Translations under genes and position numbers: made by a program
Notes under the pieces: generated by a model
The model's database searches: none
What the model saw: the letters and a program-made list of their open reading frames with translations, nothing else
What the model was told of the DNA's origin: nothing
In this document: piece by piece, positions 13,801-25,200 of the stretch
Numbering within the stretch: the first letter of the stretch is position 1
Layout: each line of letters starts with the position of its first letter
Assembly: GCA_037074765.1 (NCBI GenBank)
Contig: JBAMDO010000193.1
Coordinates: forward strand, 1 to 64,000
Direction of reading: 5' to 3'
Length of the DNA stretch: 64,000 bases
Source: Mansonella perstans
Lineage: Eukaryota; Nematoda; Chromadorea; Rhabditida; Onchocercidae

Positions 13801-16800
13801 CTGGAGGATGTAAAAGTTTCACATGACGCCGTAAATTCCCAGCCTGCAAAAGAATATATTCTTTCTCAATTAAAATAGGATAATTTTTAGATAAAAGCAT
13901 ATGAATAAATGATTTTGAGAAATTGTTAGAAATTAATAAAAGTTCAGAAAGGAAAAAATGAAATTAAGAGATAAAGAATAAGCTGAATTAGAAAAAAACA
14001 ATAAAAAATATATAATTCGTACAGGCAGTATTGAAAAAATGCGAAATTCCTTCGAATTAGACATAAAAATCAAATCCTTTAATCAAATATGAGACTGGAT
14101 AATTGAAAAAAATTCCACTTTATTAACTACATTATTCGTAATCATAATCTAGCTCAAATAACATTTCTTTAAAGGAAAAAGCTTACTTGTGAGAAGGTTG
14201 CATCACAAAATGAACATTTATGACTTTGGGCAGTAGACGCGTTGTGAGTGAGCATATGCTGCCCTAGAGAAGCTTTCTGAGAGAACCGTTTCCCACAAAT
14301 CTCACAAACAAAACGACGTTCTTCTGAAATTATTCCAGGAACAGAAAAATTTTTAATTGAAAATATTAGTTATTGCTAAAATGTGTCCGCCTTAGCTTCT
14401 TTCAGCGTAATTCAGTCTCGGAAAGTGTTGTCCAAAATTTCTCTATCAAAATACTACCAATGAAATCACTCTAACGGCAGTGAATTTAATCAGGAATCAA
14501 GAATAACATTCACAAGGAAATTACGAAAGAAAATCATAACTTCAAGATATGTTCTAAAACTACACCTCATTTCCACTATAGACATTTTAAGAAAAATTCT
14601 ATTAAATTTCAAAAATCCAAAAGAAAGGGATCAAAATTAAGTTTAAAAGGTTAGATAAAGTCAGAAAAGCTTACTTGTATGGACAACATAATGACGCATT
14701 AATTCAAACTTTTTTTTAAAAGTTTTGTTACACGCTTCACATTTATGAGCTCTGTCACCAGGATCTGGTTCACGTTTTCGCTTATTTCTTTTCATTGTCT
14801 TGCTGAAAAATATTGCTTAAAAACACCGCATCAATACGCTTTACTTTACCGATATTATAATATTCTCTTCGCTAAACAAAAGTATATGAGCTAAAACCGA
14901 ACGCCACTAAAAATAACTTTTAATATTGCTAAAAGTATATCTTTTCAGAGACATATCTTTTCGACTTCAACATTTATTTCCTCCACACAAAAATTACTTT
15001 ATTTTCCGATGTATCTGTTTGTGTTCATCCATTGCCTCCTTGCTGAAAATAGCAATACCACATTTCCTGCATATTTCAACAGTAGTGATATCTTCCAAGC
15101 GAGGATAGCAATGCTGCAGGCGTAAATGTTTGTTTAAAAGTACCTAGAACAGTAAAAATCAAATAAAGGCGAATGGTTTCCAGTATCCTCAAACAAAAAG
15201 ATTCATCTATAACAAAAAAACTGAAATATTTATAAGTTATGATCTGATGAATCGTTTATCCATTTCTCTACTGTCCGACCATATTTACAGCATTAAATTC
15301 CTTTGTTTGAAATTTGTTGTTATATGTAATTAGTACACAGTCTTATGGCATTGTTTTTACCAATTTGGATGTTTGCCCTTATTGGTACCTCCCAACAATC
15401 TTATTGGCTAATTTATTGTAAACAAGCTTACTATATTGGATCTTCTAGCTTTCAATTTGGATCATTATTTTCTGCTTTGTTTGTGTCATCGCTTTTCTTC
15501 ATCAATATCATTTCAAATATATTCGAAAAAAAAACTCCGTTAAGTTCCGCTAGCATGTGTCCCACTATTCCCATCTCACTGGAGCCTTCTATGATTACTT
15601 GAAAACCGAGTTAGGCCTCTTCCTATACTAATCAGACTAAATAATGAAATACTGATGTGCGGGTTTGTTCATTTGATTTCTCTAACCGTTAAATGCAACA
15701 TCCAACTGTTAAAATCAATTTTTCAGCATTTTAGGCTTTTTGATCTACTGACCGAGTCAGTGCACAGCTAAACATGTACGTAATGCATTTCTTTCTTAAC
15801 TCTAGTGAATTGTTTGCCACAATCAACCCAGATGCAACAAACAAACCGAGACTTTTCAAATGAAGAAATTAATTAAATTAATAATGAACCTCATAATCGA
15901 ATTCTTCTTTACAAAATTTACATATAACTGAATCGTTTAGGCCATGAATTTGAAGGTGAGCATAATAGGCAGCTAATCGAGCATACTTCTTTGGACAGAA
16001 CGAACATATGTATTTATCATTTTCAACCACTGTCTTCTCATGTTGTCCAAGATAGTGCAGCTTTAAATTATGTTCTTTATTATATTCTTTTCCGCATATA
16101 TCACATCTAAAATCACATAATTAATAATTTACATTGTATTTTTATTGCTTAATTTAGCTAATATTGATATCAACTGTTTCTATTTTTATTGAAGTATGAT
16201 ATAAATTTTAGTGTATTCATCATTTCTCATCATATATGACTGAGGAGAATTTGCTGAAAAATAAATTTTAAATAAGCAAACATACTTGTAAGACTTTTCC
16301 AACCTACAATTTTTGGTATGATTCAGATATTCCTCCAAATCAAAAAGAGCATCACAAACACTACATCTTGCCAAATAGTGTGTCTGCAAGTAGTCAGGAC
16401 TTTTTCAAAGCAATGAATACCGGCGGAGGAAGAATGAATTGCAACAAGAAATATATTTTCGCCATATCACTATCGGAGTGCAATTCTATCATCAGCAGAG
16501 TGTTGCGGAAATATCGGATATTTCCAGAATTCTAATTCGAGATTTTAATTTTCATTGCTATTGGATTCGAACACTAAGTGACATAGCTATACACAAATTA
16601 CATGAAATTTCATTTATTTCATAGAATTCTTTAATATTTCTGATATTTACTGAGCTAATTTAAACATGTGACTGAATTAATCCGATTTTTCTATAAAAGA
16701 TTTCCGGAGATTTATAAAAAATAAGAAATACACTAAAATCCTCAAAAATTAATATTGCGCAAGTAAGTTTAAGCAAGTCTAACTTACATTATTCGAAGCT

Positions 16801-17535
16801 GGCAAACTATATGAATTGAGATTGACTGATGAGTTGAGCCATGTTGAGGTTGATGATTCTTGAATAAAAACAAATATACCACTACAACTGATTTTAAAAA
16901 ATGAATAATTGAACAAGAAAAAACAAGTCAAATAGAAACTGTTGCTCAATAATTAAAAAATTTTTTTGACTTTTCCGAAATAGCTTCATTCTATTAATCT
17001 GAATGTGAAATTAATTCAGGAAAGTTATTCAAGTGCGAAGAATGTAAATCATTAAATACAGTGTGTTCTTGCGCCACCTCAACTGGAGTACAGCCAGCCT
17101 TCATTCTAATATTTCACGAATATACCAGGTGTGACTTCTCCCAAATAGAAGCAAATCTCAACCGTTTTTTATAACCCATTCCACTAGTTAAAAAGGTTTT
17201 TAAAGACTAACAATATAATTAAATTATCCTGCTATGATTGACTTATAAAATAATAAAATTTCATTCTTTTTCAGGTATAACAGTATTAGGAATAAGAAAT
17301 ACGTCAGCAACTAACCATCTCGTAATGTACAATCGTATCTAAGCATTTGTTGTTGTTGTTGTTGTTGTTGAAGATGACGATGGTGCTGCTGCTGCTGCTG
17401 TGGTGATAATATATTTTGATGATATATTGTCGAACCTGATACTGTAAATGAACAGCTATCGGATTCTCCATCATTTTCAAGATTTTCATCAATTATCACG
17501 TAACGAATTCCCTCTGAGTCGTTATCAGTCTTCAT
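7540..17535 (-). CDS. Multi-C2H2 zinc-finger protein (about 23 fingers), 25-exon model
   Basis: Exons, all phase-consistent: 17316-17535, 16788-16858, 16286-16383, 15890-16106, 14998-15143, 14675-14802, 14187-14323, 13699-13843, 13494-13546, 12950-13189, 12767-12844, 12284-12551, 11841-11980, 11431-11577, 11087-11201, 10873-11012, 10316-10387, 9816-9894, 9364-9589, 9045-9249, 8863-8951, 8480-8660, 8058-8258, 7873-7952, 7540-7681 (3618 nt, 1205 aa). The N-terminus carries polyQ/His runs. About 23 C2H2 or degenerate C2HC fingers follow in clusters, some with classic HTGEKP-type linkers (e.g. exons 9816-9894 into 9364-9589). A finger-poor region lies around exons 9045-8480, and a final finger starts CKIC. 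Fingers are often cut by introns, which supports the joins. Likely a nuclear DNA-binding regulator; no specific orthologue is recognised. Exon 5 to 6 may instead be a gene boundary: then two genes, 14994-17535 (251 aa) and 7540-14795 (952 aa). Confidence 0.8.
17347..17400 (-). repeat. CAA/CAG repeats encoding polyglutamine in the zinc-finger protein
   Basis: CAA repeats (17347-17370) and CAG repeats (about 17383-17400) on the minus strand, separated by histidine/arginine/leucine codons, give two Q runs of about 8 and 5 in the first exon. Confidence 0.85.
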
Positions 17536-17582
17536 TCTGTACGGTTGCAATGCTCTTTAAAATTATAAAATTTCACTCCCAT
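17532..17582 (-). other. Upstream open reading frame before the zinc-finger start
   Basis: An ATG at 17580-17582 opens a 16-codon frame (MGVKFYN...) ending in TGA at 17532-17534, which overlaps the main ATG (17533-17535) as ATGA in a different frame. An acceptor-like TTTTGCAG ends directly before the upstream ATG, so a trans-spliced mRNA would begin with it. The main frame has a TAA upstream of its ATG, which fixes the 17535 start. Confidence 0.45.
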
Positions 17583-19204
17583 CTGCAAAATAAGCAAATA
17601 TATAATGTAGTTCACAGATAGCAATCACAGCATACAAACGTGATATTACTAAAGTTAAAGCATTACTAAAGCAATTATGGATTTATCGAAAATTTGTTAA
17701 GTAATTACAAAGATAGGTGAACCTTTTCTAAATACAATCCATTCATTTTTGTTGATGTTAGTATGATTGATTGCATAATCGTATTAACTTCGTTCTGGAA
17801 AAAAAATTGCACTAACTTGCAACAAAAAAAAAAAAAAAAAAAAAGAAAAAAAAAGGGAACAAATAGCGAGAGACTAGAATTAAAATTTAAATTTTAAAAA
17901 CGAATCAAATTTGATATTTTTAACAAACCGATTTCTTATAACTTAAAAATAAATCATTTCTCTCGGATTTTTCAAAATATAAAATGCATTAATTAAATCA
18001 GAAATTGTAATCAAATAAATATAGCACATAAGTTTACAACAGTATAGATCAAAAAAATGTAAAATGATAAAATAAATTAGACATTTTTGAAAATGAATTT
18101 TAAAAGATCTATGTATATGATTTGAAATATTATGAAAATAGAAGAGACGATAGTTTCTGATAAGAATCAATTAAATATTATAGGGAAATGCTAAAATTTA
18201 ATGGAGCAGTGATTGAGAGTAGTTTGTAATTTGAGGAACAATTCTCCGCTGCATTTTCCATAAGCCACAACAATTTCAGTCCTATTTTAACGGACCACAT
18301 ATGGCATATTGAAAGAAGAATTCAAATAAGATCCGCCAGAAAGTTGAAGGTCATTCTTTCTCTATTCGGGGAAAATATAATGAGGAAGACGTGGAAATGC
18401 CTGTGAAGAGAGTAGTTTTGATAGTGATCTGAAGATTGTTGACATTAATGGATGACCTTTCTGTGTTAACCTTTGAATAATGTGACCTTTATGATCTTTA
18501 TTTATATTGTTGCTAGAATCAAGCTATTTTTGACATTGTTTAGCACTTCTTAGGCATTTTTAAATAGTTCTAGTGGTTATACTCAGTTCATTTATCAATA
18601 TTGAACTGTACTACTTTCATATTAGGCTACCATTATTCAGGTTTTGCAGCAAATCGAACATTGCGATTTTTTATTTTTATTAGTAAAAATTACAAAAATT
18701 ATCTTTTATTGTTGAAAATAATATTTCAGTTGTGATATTATAAATATTTTCAACTTTTTCAGTGTGGATTTTAACATGATCCTTATTATTATTTCTCTGA
18801 AATTCACTGAAAGTTATGATTTCTTCAATTCATATTTCTCATTTTCAATTAATTTCCACTCTGGCATCGAATTTGCATTTTTGAATAAATTCGAATTTTT
18901 TTACTTTTATTCTGGAAATTCTAGAAAAAGAATGCATTCTAAATTAATTTTTACAATTTAAAGTTTTTTTATATTTATTTCATTTCAAATTTGAAATTTT
19001 TTGCAAATTTAAAAATTTCAATTTTTTTTACTGAGAGTTTTGCTCTTCCGAACATTTATTTCATTATTTAAGGATTTATTTATAGTTTAAATATCGAAGT
19101 TGGATAAATGAAGGTTGTAGGTTTCATGAGCATATTAGTAATTGATTTCGGAAAATATTTCAGTTTCAGGTAAAAAGGAGGAGCATATTCTGGTTAATTC
19201 GACC
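17536..19204. promoter_or_regulatory. Divergent intergenic region (zinc-finger gene / afadin)
   Basis: The zinc-finger gene reads left and afadin reads right from this 1.67 kb stretch, so promoters for both probably lie here or nearby. About 18200-18490 is less AT-rich than its surroundings and holds GAAGGTCA (18346-18353) and two TGACCTTT motifs (18453-18460, 18483-18490), which match nuclear-receptor half-sites. TTTCAG acceptors just before 19170 could be the trans-splice site for afadin. No TATA-type core can be called with confidence in such AT-rich DNA. Confidence 0.45.
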
Positions 19205-22200
19205 ATGCTAAGCAGGTTACCGCTAGCCACTCAAGTGGAGCGAGAGCAACTCTGGCAGCTGGTCCATCAGTGGAATGAAAATCGGCTTGATTTATTTAAC
19301 CTAAGCTATCCGACTGAGGTATTTAAATTCGAAATTTTTATGCACATTAAAATTTTTGTGGATTAGCTTATTATAAGAAATATTGAGTTGGAAAATATAT
19401 AACAAAATGATTGTTCAGCTTAAGATATCTACAAAGCTTAAATTTCCTTATTTTTGTTTGGAATTATTGCATCAAGGTGACAGCCGATGAAAATAAAATG
19501 CTAATTTAGCAGATTCAGAAAAATATAATTAACTGATTTACAAAATGGCTGTTATTACATGTGACTAACATAATTATAATGTATATTATTGTATATTATT
19601 CCATCTATTCGAAAAAAAAAAATAATTGGAAGTTTTTTCAATCTTTCTCTTACTTTTTTTTTTGCTAGGAAATTTAATTTCGAGATTTTTCATTCCATTG
19701 CTTTACTTTTCGTTTTAATAGCAATCGGATAAAATACCTCAAAATAAAGAACGAATTTTAGCAGTTTCAATGAACTTTTAATATTCAATTGTCATTGTTC
19801 GTATTCTGAGAGAACAGGAGACTCACTTCATTCATAAAGCATAATTTCGGCATATTTCTTTTTTTTTGTTCTGTTTTTCAACTGCTATATCTTTATTTTG
19901 TGACATAGTAGAATATTCCTTATCTCAATTTTAGTAAGTGAATAGGCAACTTATTTGTAAAATGATTTTATATTTATTTTACACTCATTTTGCTATTCAT
20001 TTATGCGAGTGAGGAACTTGTCGTTGTGAGATTTCAGGATCTTGAAATTCATGGTGTGATGCGATTCTATTTTCAAGAATCGAAAGATAAAGTACTGACG
20101 AAGTGTATCCGTGTTTCTAGTACAGCAACAACCCGAGCAGTTATCAGTGCGTTGGTCGATAAGTTCCATCCTGACCTGAAAATGTAAGTTTACAGATGTT
20201 ATCGGGAATGTTTTGCAGATCTTTTACTCCGAAAACTTGCTACCAGTCTAGCTAAAAGAGAGCGGTTTTATCTTCAGGCTCAGCGATCCAGAATATACTT
20301 TATGGGAAGTTCACGAAAATGGCGATGAGCGTTGCTTAACACCCACTGAGAAACCATTACTTGTACAGCTAAATTGGCATAAAGATGATCGCGAAGGTCG
20401 GTTTCTGTTGAGGATGCTTCCTAATACTACTTCTGTCAAGGTATGAAATTTGGTTTTAAGATTTCAGTAAAAGTAATAATAGAGTAACAATCAGTAGTTT
20501 GGAAAAAAAGTCGACTTTAATTGTGAAATTCAAGCTAACGCTTAATTCTTGTAGAGTCCAAGCTTTTTTTTCCGTTTTATTAATTGAATGCTACATCACA
20601 TTTGTGATTTGTTGAGATTAGAACTGAAACTTATTTAGAAAGCTTACTCTAAAGCTAGTCTTATAATTTTTTAGAGTGCGAACTTTTTAGGGTATCGGAG
20701 ATGGTTTGTGTGGTAATCAGAAAAAGTTTTCAAAGAAGGATGAAAAAGAATTAAAAAAGAAACATCAAAAAGGTTTTCGATTTATCAAATAAAGTTGTGA
20801 TTAGAATTTACTTTTTTGCTGAATTTTTTCACTACTATTAAAACTTTTTTTCAAGTTTTAGTGGGTAGCAGATGACTCTTTATCAATAACGTGAGCGTCA
20901 TTATAGATTTGATTGCTGGTATTTTAACATGAAGCTAGTATTTTAAACCTGAGAACAAAGTGCACTGGATTCGGTTGTATGACTGCGTAATTGTGAGAGA
21001 GGATTTATGCTTACTGACTGGTCATTTTTTTCGACAGTGATGAAGAATGAAGAAATTCGAATGCCAAAACCTAGTTGGACATTTCAGTGAACTATAGTGG
21101 ATATTCTAAGGCTTAGGAAGTTCTTTTCTTGGTGGCTCATGGAGTAGAAACAATAGAGAGCTGGCGAAAAAATAGCTTCTGTTATTGATTAGAATACTGA
21201 TTTGAAAAGCGGTAGAATCATACTGACAAAATAAGATTGTTCCAATTAGAAAAAAAATTCCAGCAGTTGAGCAACAAGAGCCAAAATTACGTGCCTCTGA
21301 AGAATTATATAAAGCGTTGCCACCAACGACATTCACGCGAACAATTTCGAATCCAGAATTTGTGATGAAGAAACGACGCGAAAAAAAGATTGCGGCAAAA
21401 TTAAAAGATTTGGATCAAGGTAATGAAACAAGCGTCGAAATTTAGCTTTTTTTAATAGCAAAAAATTCAAGGAATTAGTAGCGATTTGTCATAATGTTGC
21501 ATGCTACCTTGATATTTATTGCAAAAATAGTAATTGCTTCGTTAAAATAAAAAAGTGAGAAAAGAATTATAAAAATGGATATGGCAAATGACGGAATATT
21601 CAAATAATTTGAACGTAAAAGTTGGGAACTTTGTAGATTTTTTTAATGGAAAAATTTAGAAATATTTTGTACTGGGAGGTTCCACGAATTACTGGCAGAA
21701 ACATTTTAATTTCGGGAAATTCTGCAAATTTCAAAAACTAGTGTAAAATTAAGTTCATTACTGGAGTTTTCTACGGTTACCACCACTATTTTTGTTGAGA
21801 AGGTGACTGGATGTTAGTTCATCACTTGGTGTAGTGGGTAGTTGTTTAGATGGTGACCAACTTACGTGTGATTTCGGTCCCCTTCGCACCACCTCGAGAA
21901 GCTAATTTGCGATTGAAAATGCTAATTGGTGGTATTATGGGTGGTATATGATGATATTTGTGGACACATTACCGGCGTTGCGTTATGCAGGATGCATCGT
22001 TAAATGCTTAGTCCTACATTCCGCAAGAACAACGAAATTTTCCCTGCAGTATCACTTACCGCATTTCTTCAGTATCCTTTTAAGTGGAGATATTGTCAAT
22101 ATCTGCAATATCTTAGTCAATCCATTGATTAGACATTAATTCCAGATCTCTTCAGGAGGTATGACGACTAAATAATTTTTGACTAGAAGAGTAGAGGAGG

Positions 22201-25200
22201 AGTTCCTACCATTAATTGGAACCATATAAGAAATACTCTAAGTTTCGTTATATATCTTGACTTTGCTTGCATAAAGTTTCCATGAGCAAAGATTTGGGCA
22301 GGATAATTTATTATTTATACATTAAATGAATTCTTTTATTTAAAAATGAAAAGAAAAAGTCTGGTTAAAAAAAAATTCTACATTATGACGAGGAATTTTA
22401 TAAGAGTTTAAAAAAAATGGAAAAAACAAATGTGACTGAAAAATATCTTGAGGAGTTGTGATACGTGAATTGTACAAATTTTGCAGTTTGATTCATTTAT
22501 ATTTGAGGTGGCAGTTTAAAGATTTATGGTTATGAATTAGAGCCAAGTCGACCATATGTCACACTTCTTGTATCAGTACATGATACTGCAAGTAGAATTT
22601 TGGAGGAAGTATTAGAAAAATATGGTATCAACAAAAGTGTGGAAGAATATGTTTTGGTTGAGGTAACTTTTGAGATAATCGTTTATGTATATAACGCAGA
22701 GCACTATGAAATTATCTGTAAGCTAATATTCTTAACTTTTGTTAGGAATTCTCCATTACTTTATCAGTGTCAGTGAAGCCGCAAACCAATGCTTAATAGT
22801 TAAATTAGTTATTTGATTCATTTGGTTTTGGAGAAGTTTAATTTTCCGATATTGCTATTGATTTAAAATGTTAATTAATACAGCGTTAGCAGAAAAATAA
22901 ATTATTTAACATTTGTAGATGGTGATACCGATTTCTACAAAGCTTTCTCGATCATTAACTGATTTACGATTTTTGAATATCAGTCGATGTGAAAGAATTA
23001 TGGATTACAATGAGCATCCGTTAGTTAATCTAGCGAATCGTATACCAAATCCATCAGAAGAAATATTTTTTGTTGTGAAACAACAGTTATCTGAAGTAAA
23101 GAGGCGGCATGCCCGCCATTCATCAATATCATCAACTGCAGCACTTTCCGTCAATTATGCTAATCCGCAAAAACTTTGTACAGGAACCTCTCAAATTCTG
23201 CGCTTGCAAAATCTATTTGCTGTTAAACCATGTCTTTTGCAACTTGCTTTGGGTAAGCTGTAAGTTGTTATAAATTTTTAACTGACATTTTAAATCTTCT
23301 TCTGTTTAAATATCATTTTTAACTTTTATTTCCAGAAAAAGGCTTTAACTTTTGTATGCTATTATTATTCAGAATAAAATTTCTTAAGGTATTAATTTAT
23401 TTTACACTAATCAATTTATTGCATTATACTGATGACAGTTCAGATTGTAAAGAAATCCCAGAAATGAAGCCAATATATCTTCCATTTGGTGTGATGGGTA
23501 TGGGTTCAGATCGCTCGATGGATTTGTTTTTAGATGGCCAGGATGTTAAACCCCGACATGCCGTTATCAATTATCAGGATGGTGTTGTAACAATTACGCC
23601 ATCTGATCAAAACGCTTACATTGAGGTTTGTCCTTTCAATGTGTTTTGTTTTAAAAGGATGAAATGCGGAAGACGAATTTTTATTATTTATAGTAAATTG
23701 AAATTTGCAGGTTGATGGCCAGCGTATTTCTCAAACCGTAGCTCTTCGTGATGGGAACATAATCTGCATCGGTCACAGCCATATATTTCGTTATCTAAGT
23801 GCTTGGGTCAGTTTATTAAGATTTTGAATTTTTATTTTAGAAAATTCCATGAATCTAGAAGGTTGTCAAAACTAGAAATTTGAAAACAGCGTTGCATTTC
23901 TCGCTTTAAGTGAACTTTGAATTATTAGAGAGTTTGAAGGTTCAGTGCACTTAATTTTAGAATGCTGGGAAGATGCAAATGATTAATGGAAGCAGTAATA
24001 GATTGGAAATGATTCCGGGATTGAGGAGGTTGGCATTTTATTCAGTTCACTTTTTTAATATGCAGTTTACTTGACGACCAAATCTGAAATATGAATCCGC
24101 TGAGTTTATTAAGCCCTTTAAAACAAAAGGTAGAAAGGCGAAGGACAAAAAAGCTTTCTTTAGTTTCTAAGTGGTTCAAAATGAGAAACTGAATTTAATG
24201 GAAAATACTATGTCTACATTCGCGAAGTGACACCACTAGTCTTATGCGACGATATCACGATTTCCACTTTGCTGCCTTTGCGTGCCTTTTTTTAAAATTT
24301 GAATCTATTTTTTTCTGACGCTTTGAAAAGTTATATGATCACTGTCATTTTCAATTTCCAATTCATACAAAAAAAAGTTATGTTAACCATTGTTTTTTAA
24401 AAGGTGTAGAAAAATCATTTTAACATGGGATATTTTAGAAAAAAAGAAAATCGGAAAAAATCATTTTATATGGCTTTTTGGGAGAGATCCACAAAAAACA
24501 TTCTAGTTTACTGCCAGGTTAATGTTTCATATTTCTTCACTCATAATTAGAAAGAAGTGGATTATATATCAGGTTTTTTTGCCATATTATTTTTTTGAGA
24601 TTGTTAGGAAGAAACATTCTCGGCATACATTTCTCTGTTTGTAAAGCTTGAATTAAATAGGTAACAAATGTTTGTACTGCGTCGAAAGAGTGTCTTTGCA
24701 ACAGAATAACATACTCTGTGATTCATTGTTTGAATAAAGCATTCTTGACTGCAGAAGAATCATCAAATGTGCTTCCAATAGAGCTATTTGACTGGTGCCA
24801 TTAGATGTAAAGCTCATTAATACTCAATTCCAGGTTGATTTGGGAAATCTGGTAGTCTGATAGAATTTCATTGTTAAATTAATTTTATTAATGATTATAA
24901 ATGAAGCTTTGGAAATTTTGAGGTTAACCATTAACTGATATTTCACTCAGTTAATTATTTGAATAATTTAAATTAAGCAATCGAGAGTTGAAATTATTAC
25001 AAAAAAAAATTCGAGGAATAAAAATAGCAATTAATGGGAAATATTGGAACTTCAGTAATCATTTTATTTTTTAATAAAGAATATTCATTTTATTCACAGT
25101 ACGAAGAAATCATGATTTTTTTTTGAATATGTTGCATTTTTACAAATTAATATATTTAAACTGGTATTCTAAATTTTGACTAATTTGACGTTAAAATTAA

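Noticed and set aside
16540..16600. B-box-like GTTCGAATCC on the minus strand
   Set aside because: The T-arm stem does not pair and there is no matching A box or acceptor stem, so not a tRNA gene.
23372..23389. Possible micro-exon after TATTATTCAG in the afadin gene
   Set aside because: No choice of frame links it to both neighbours without a stop.
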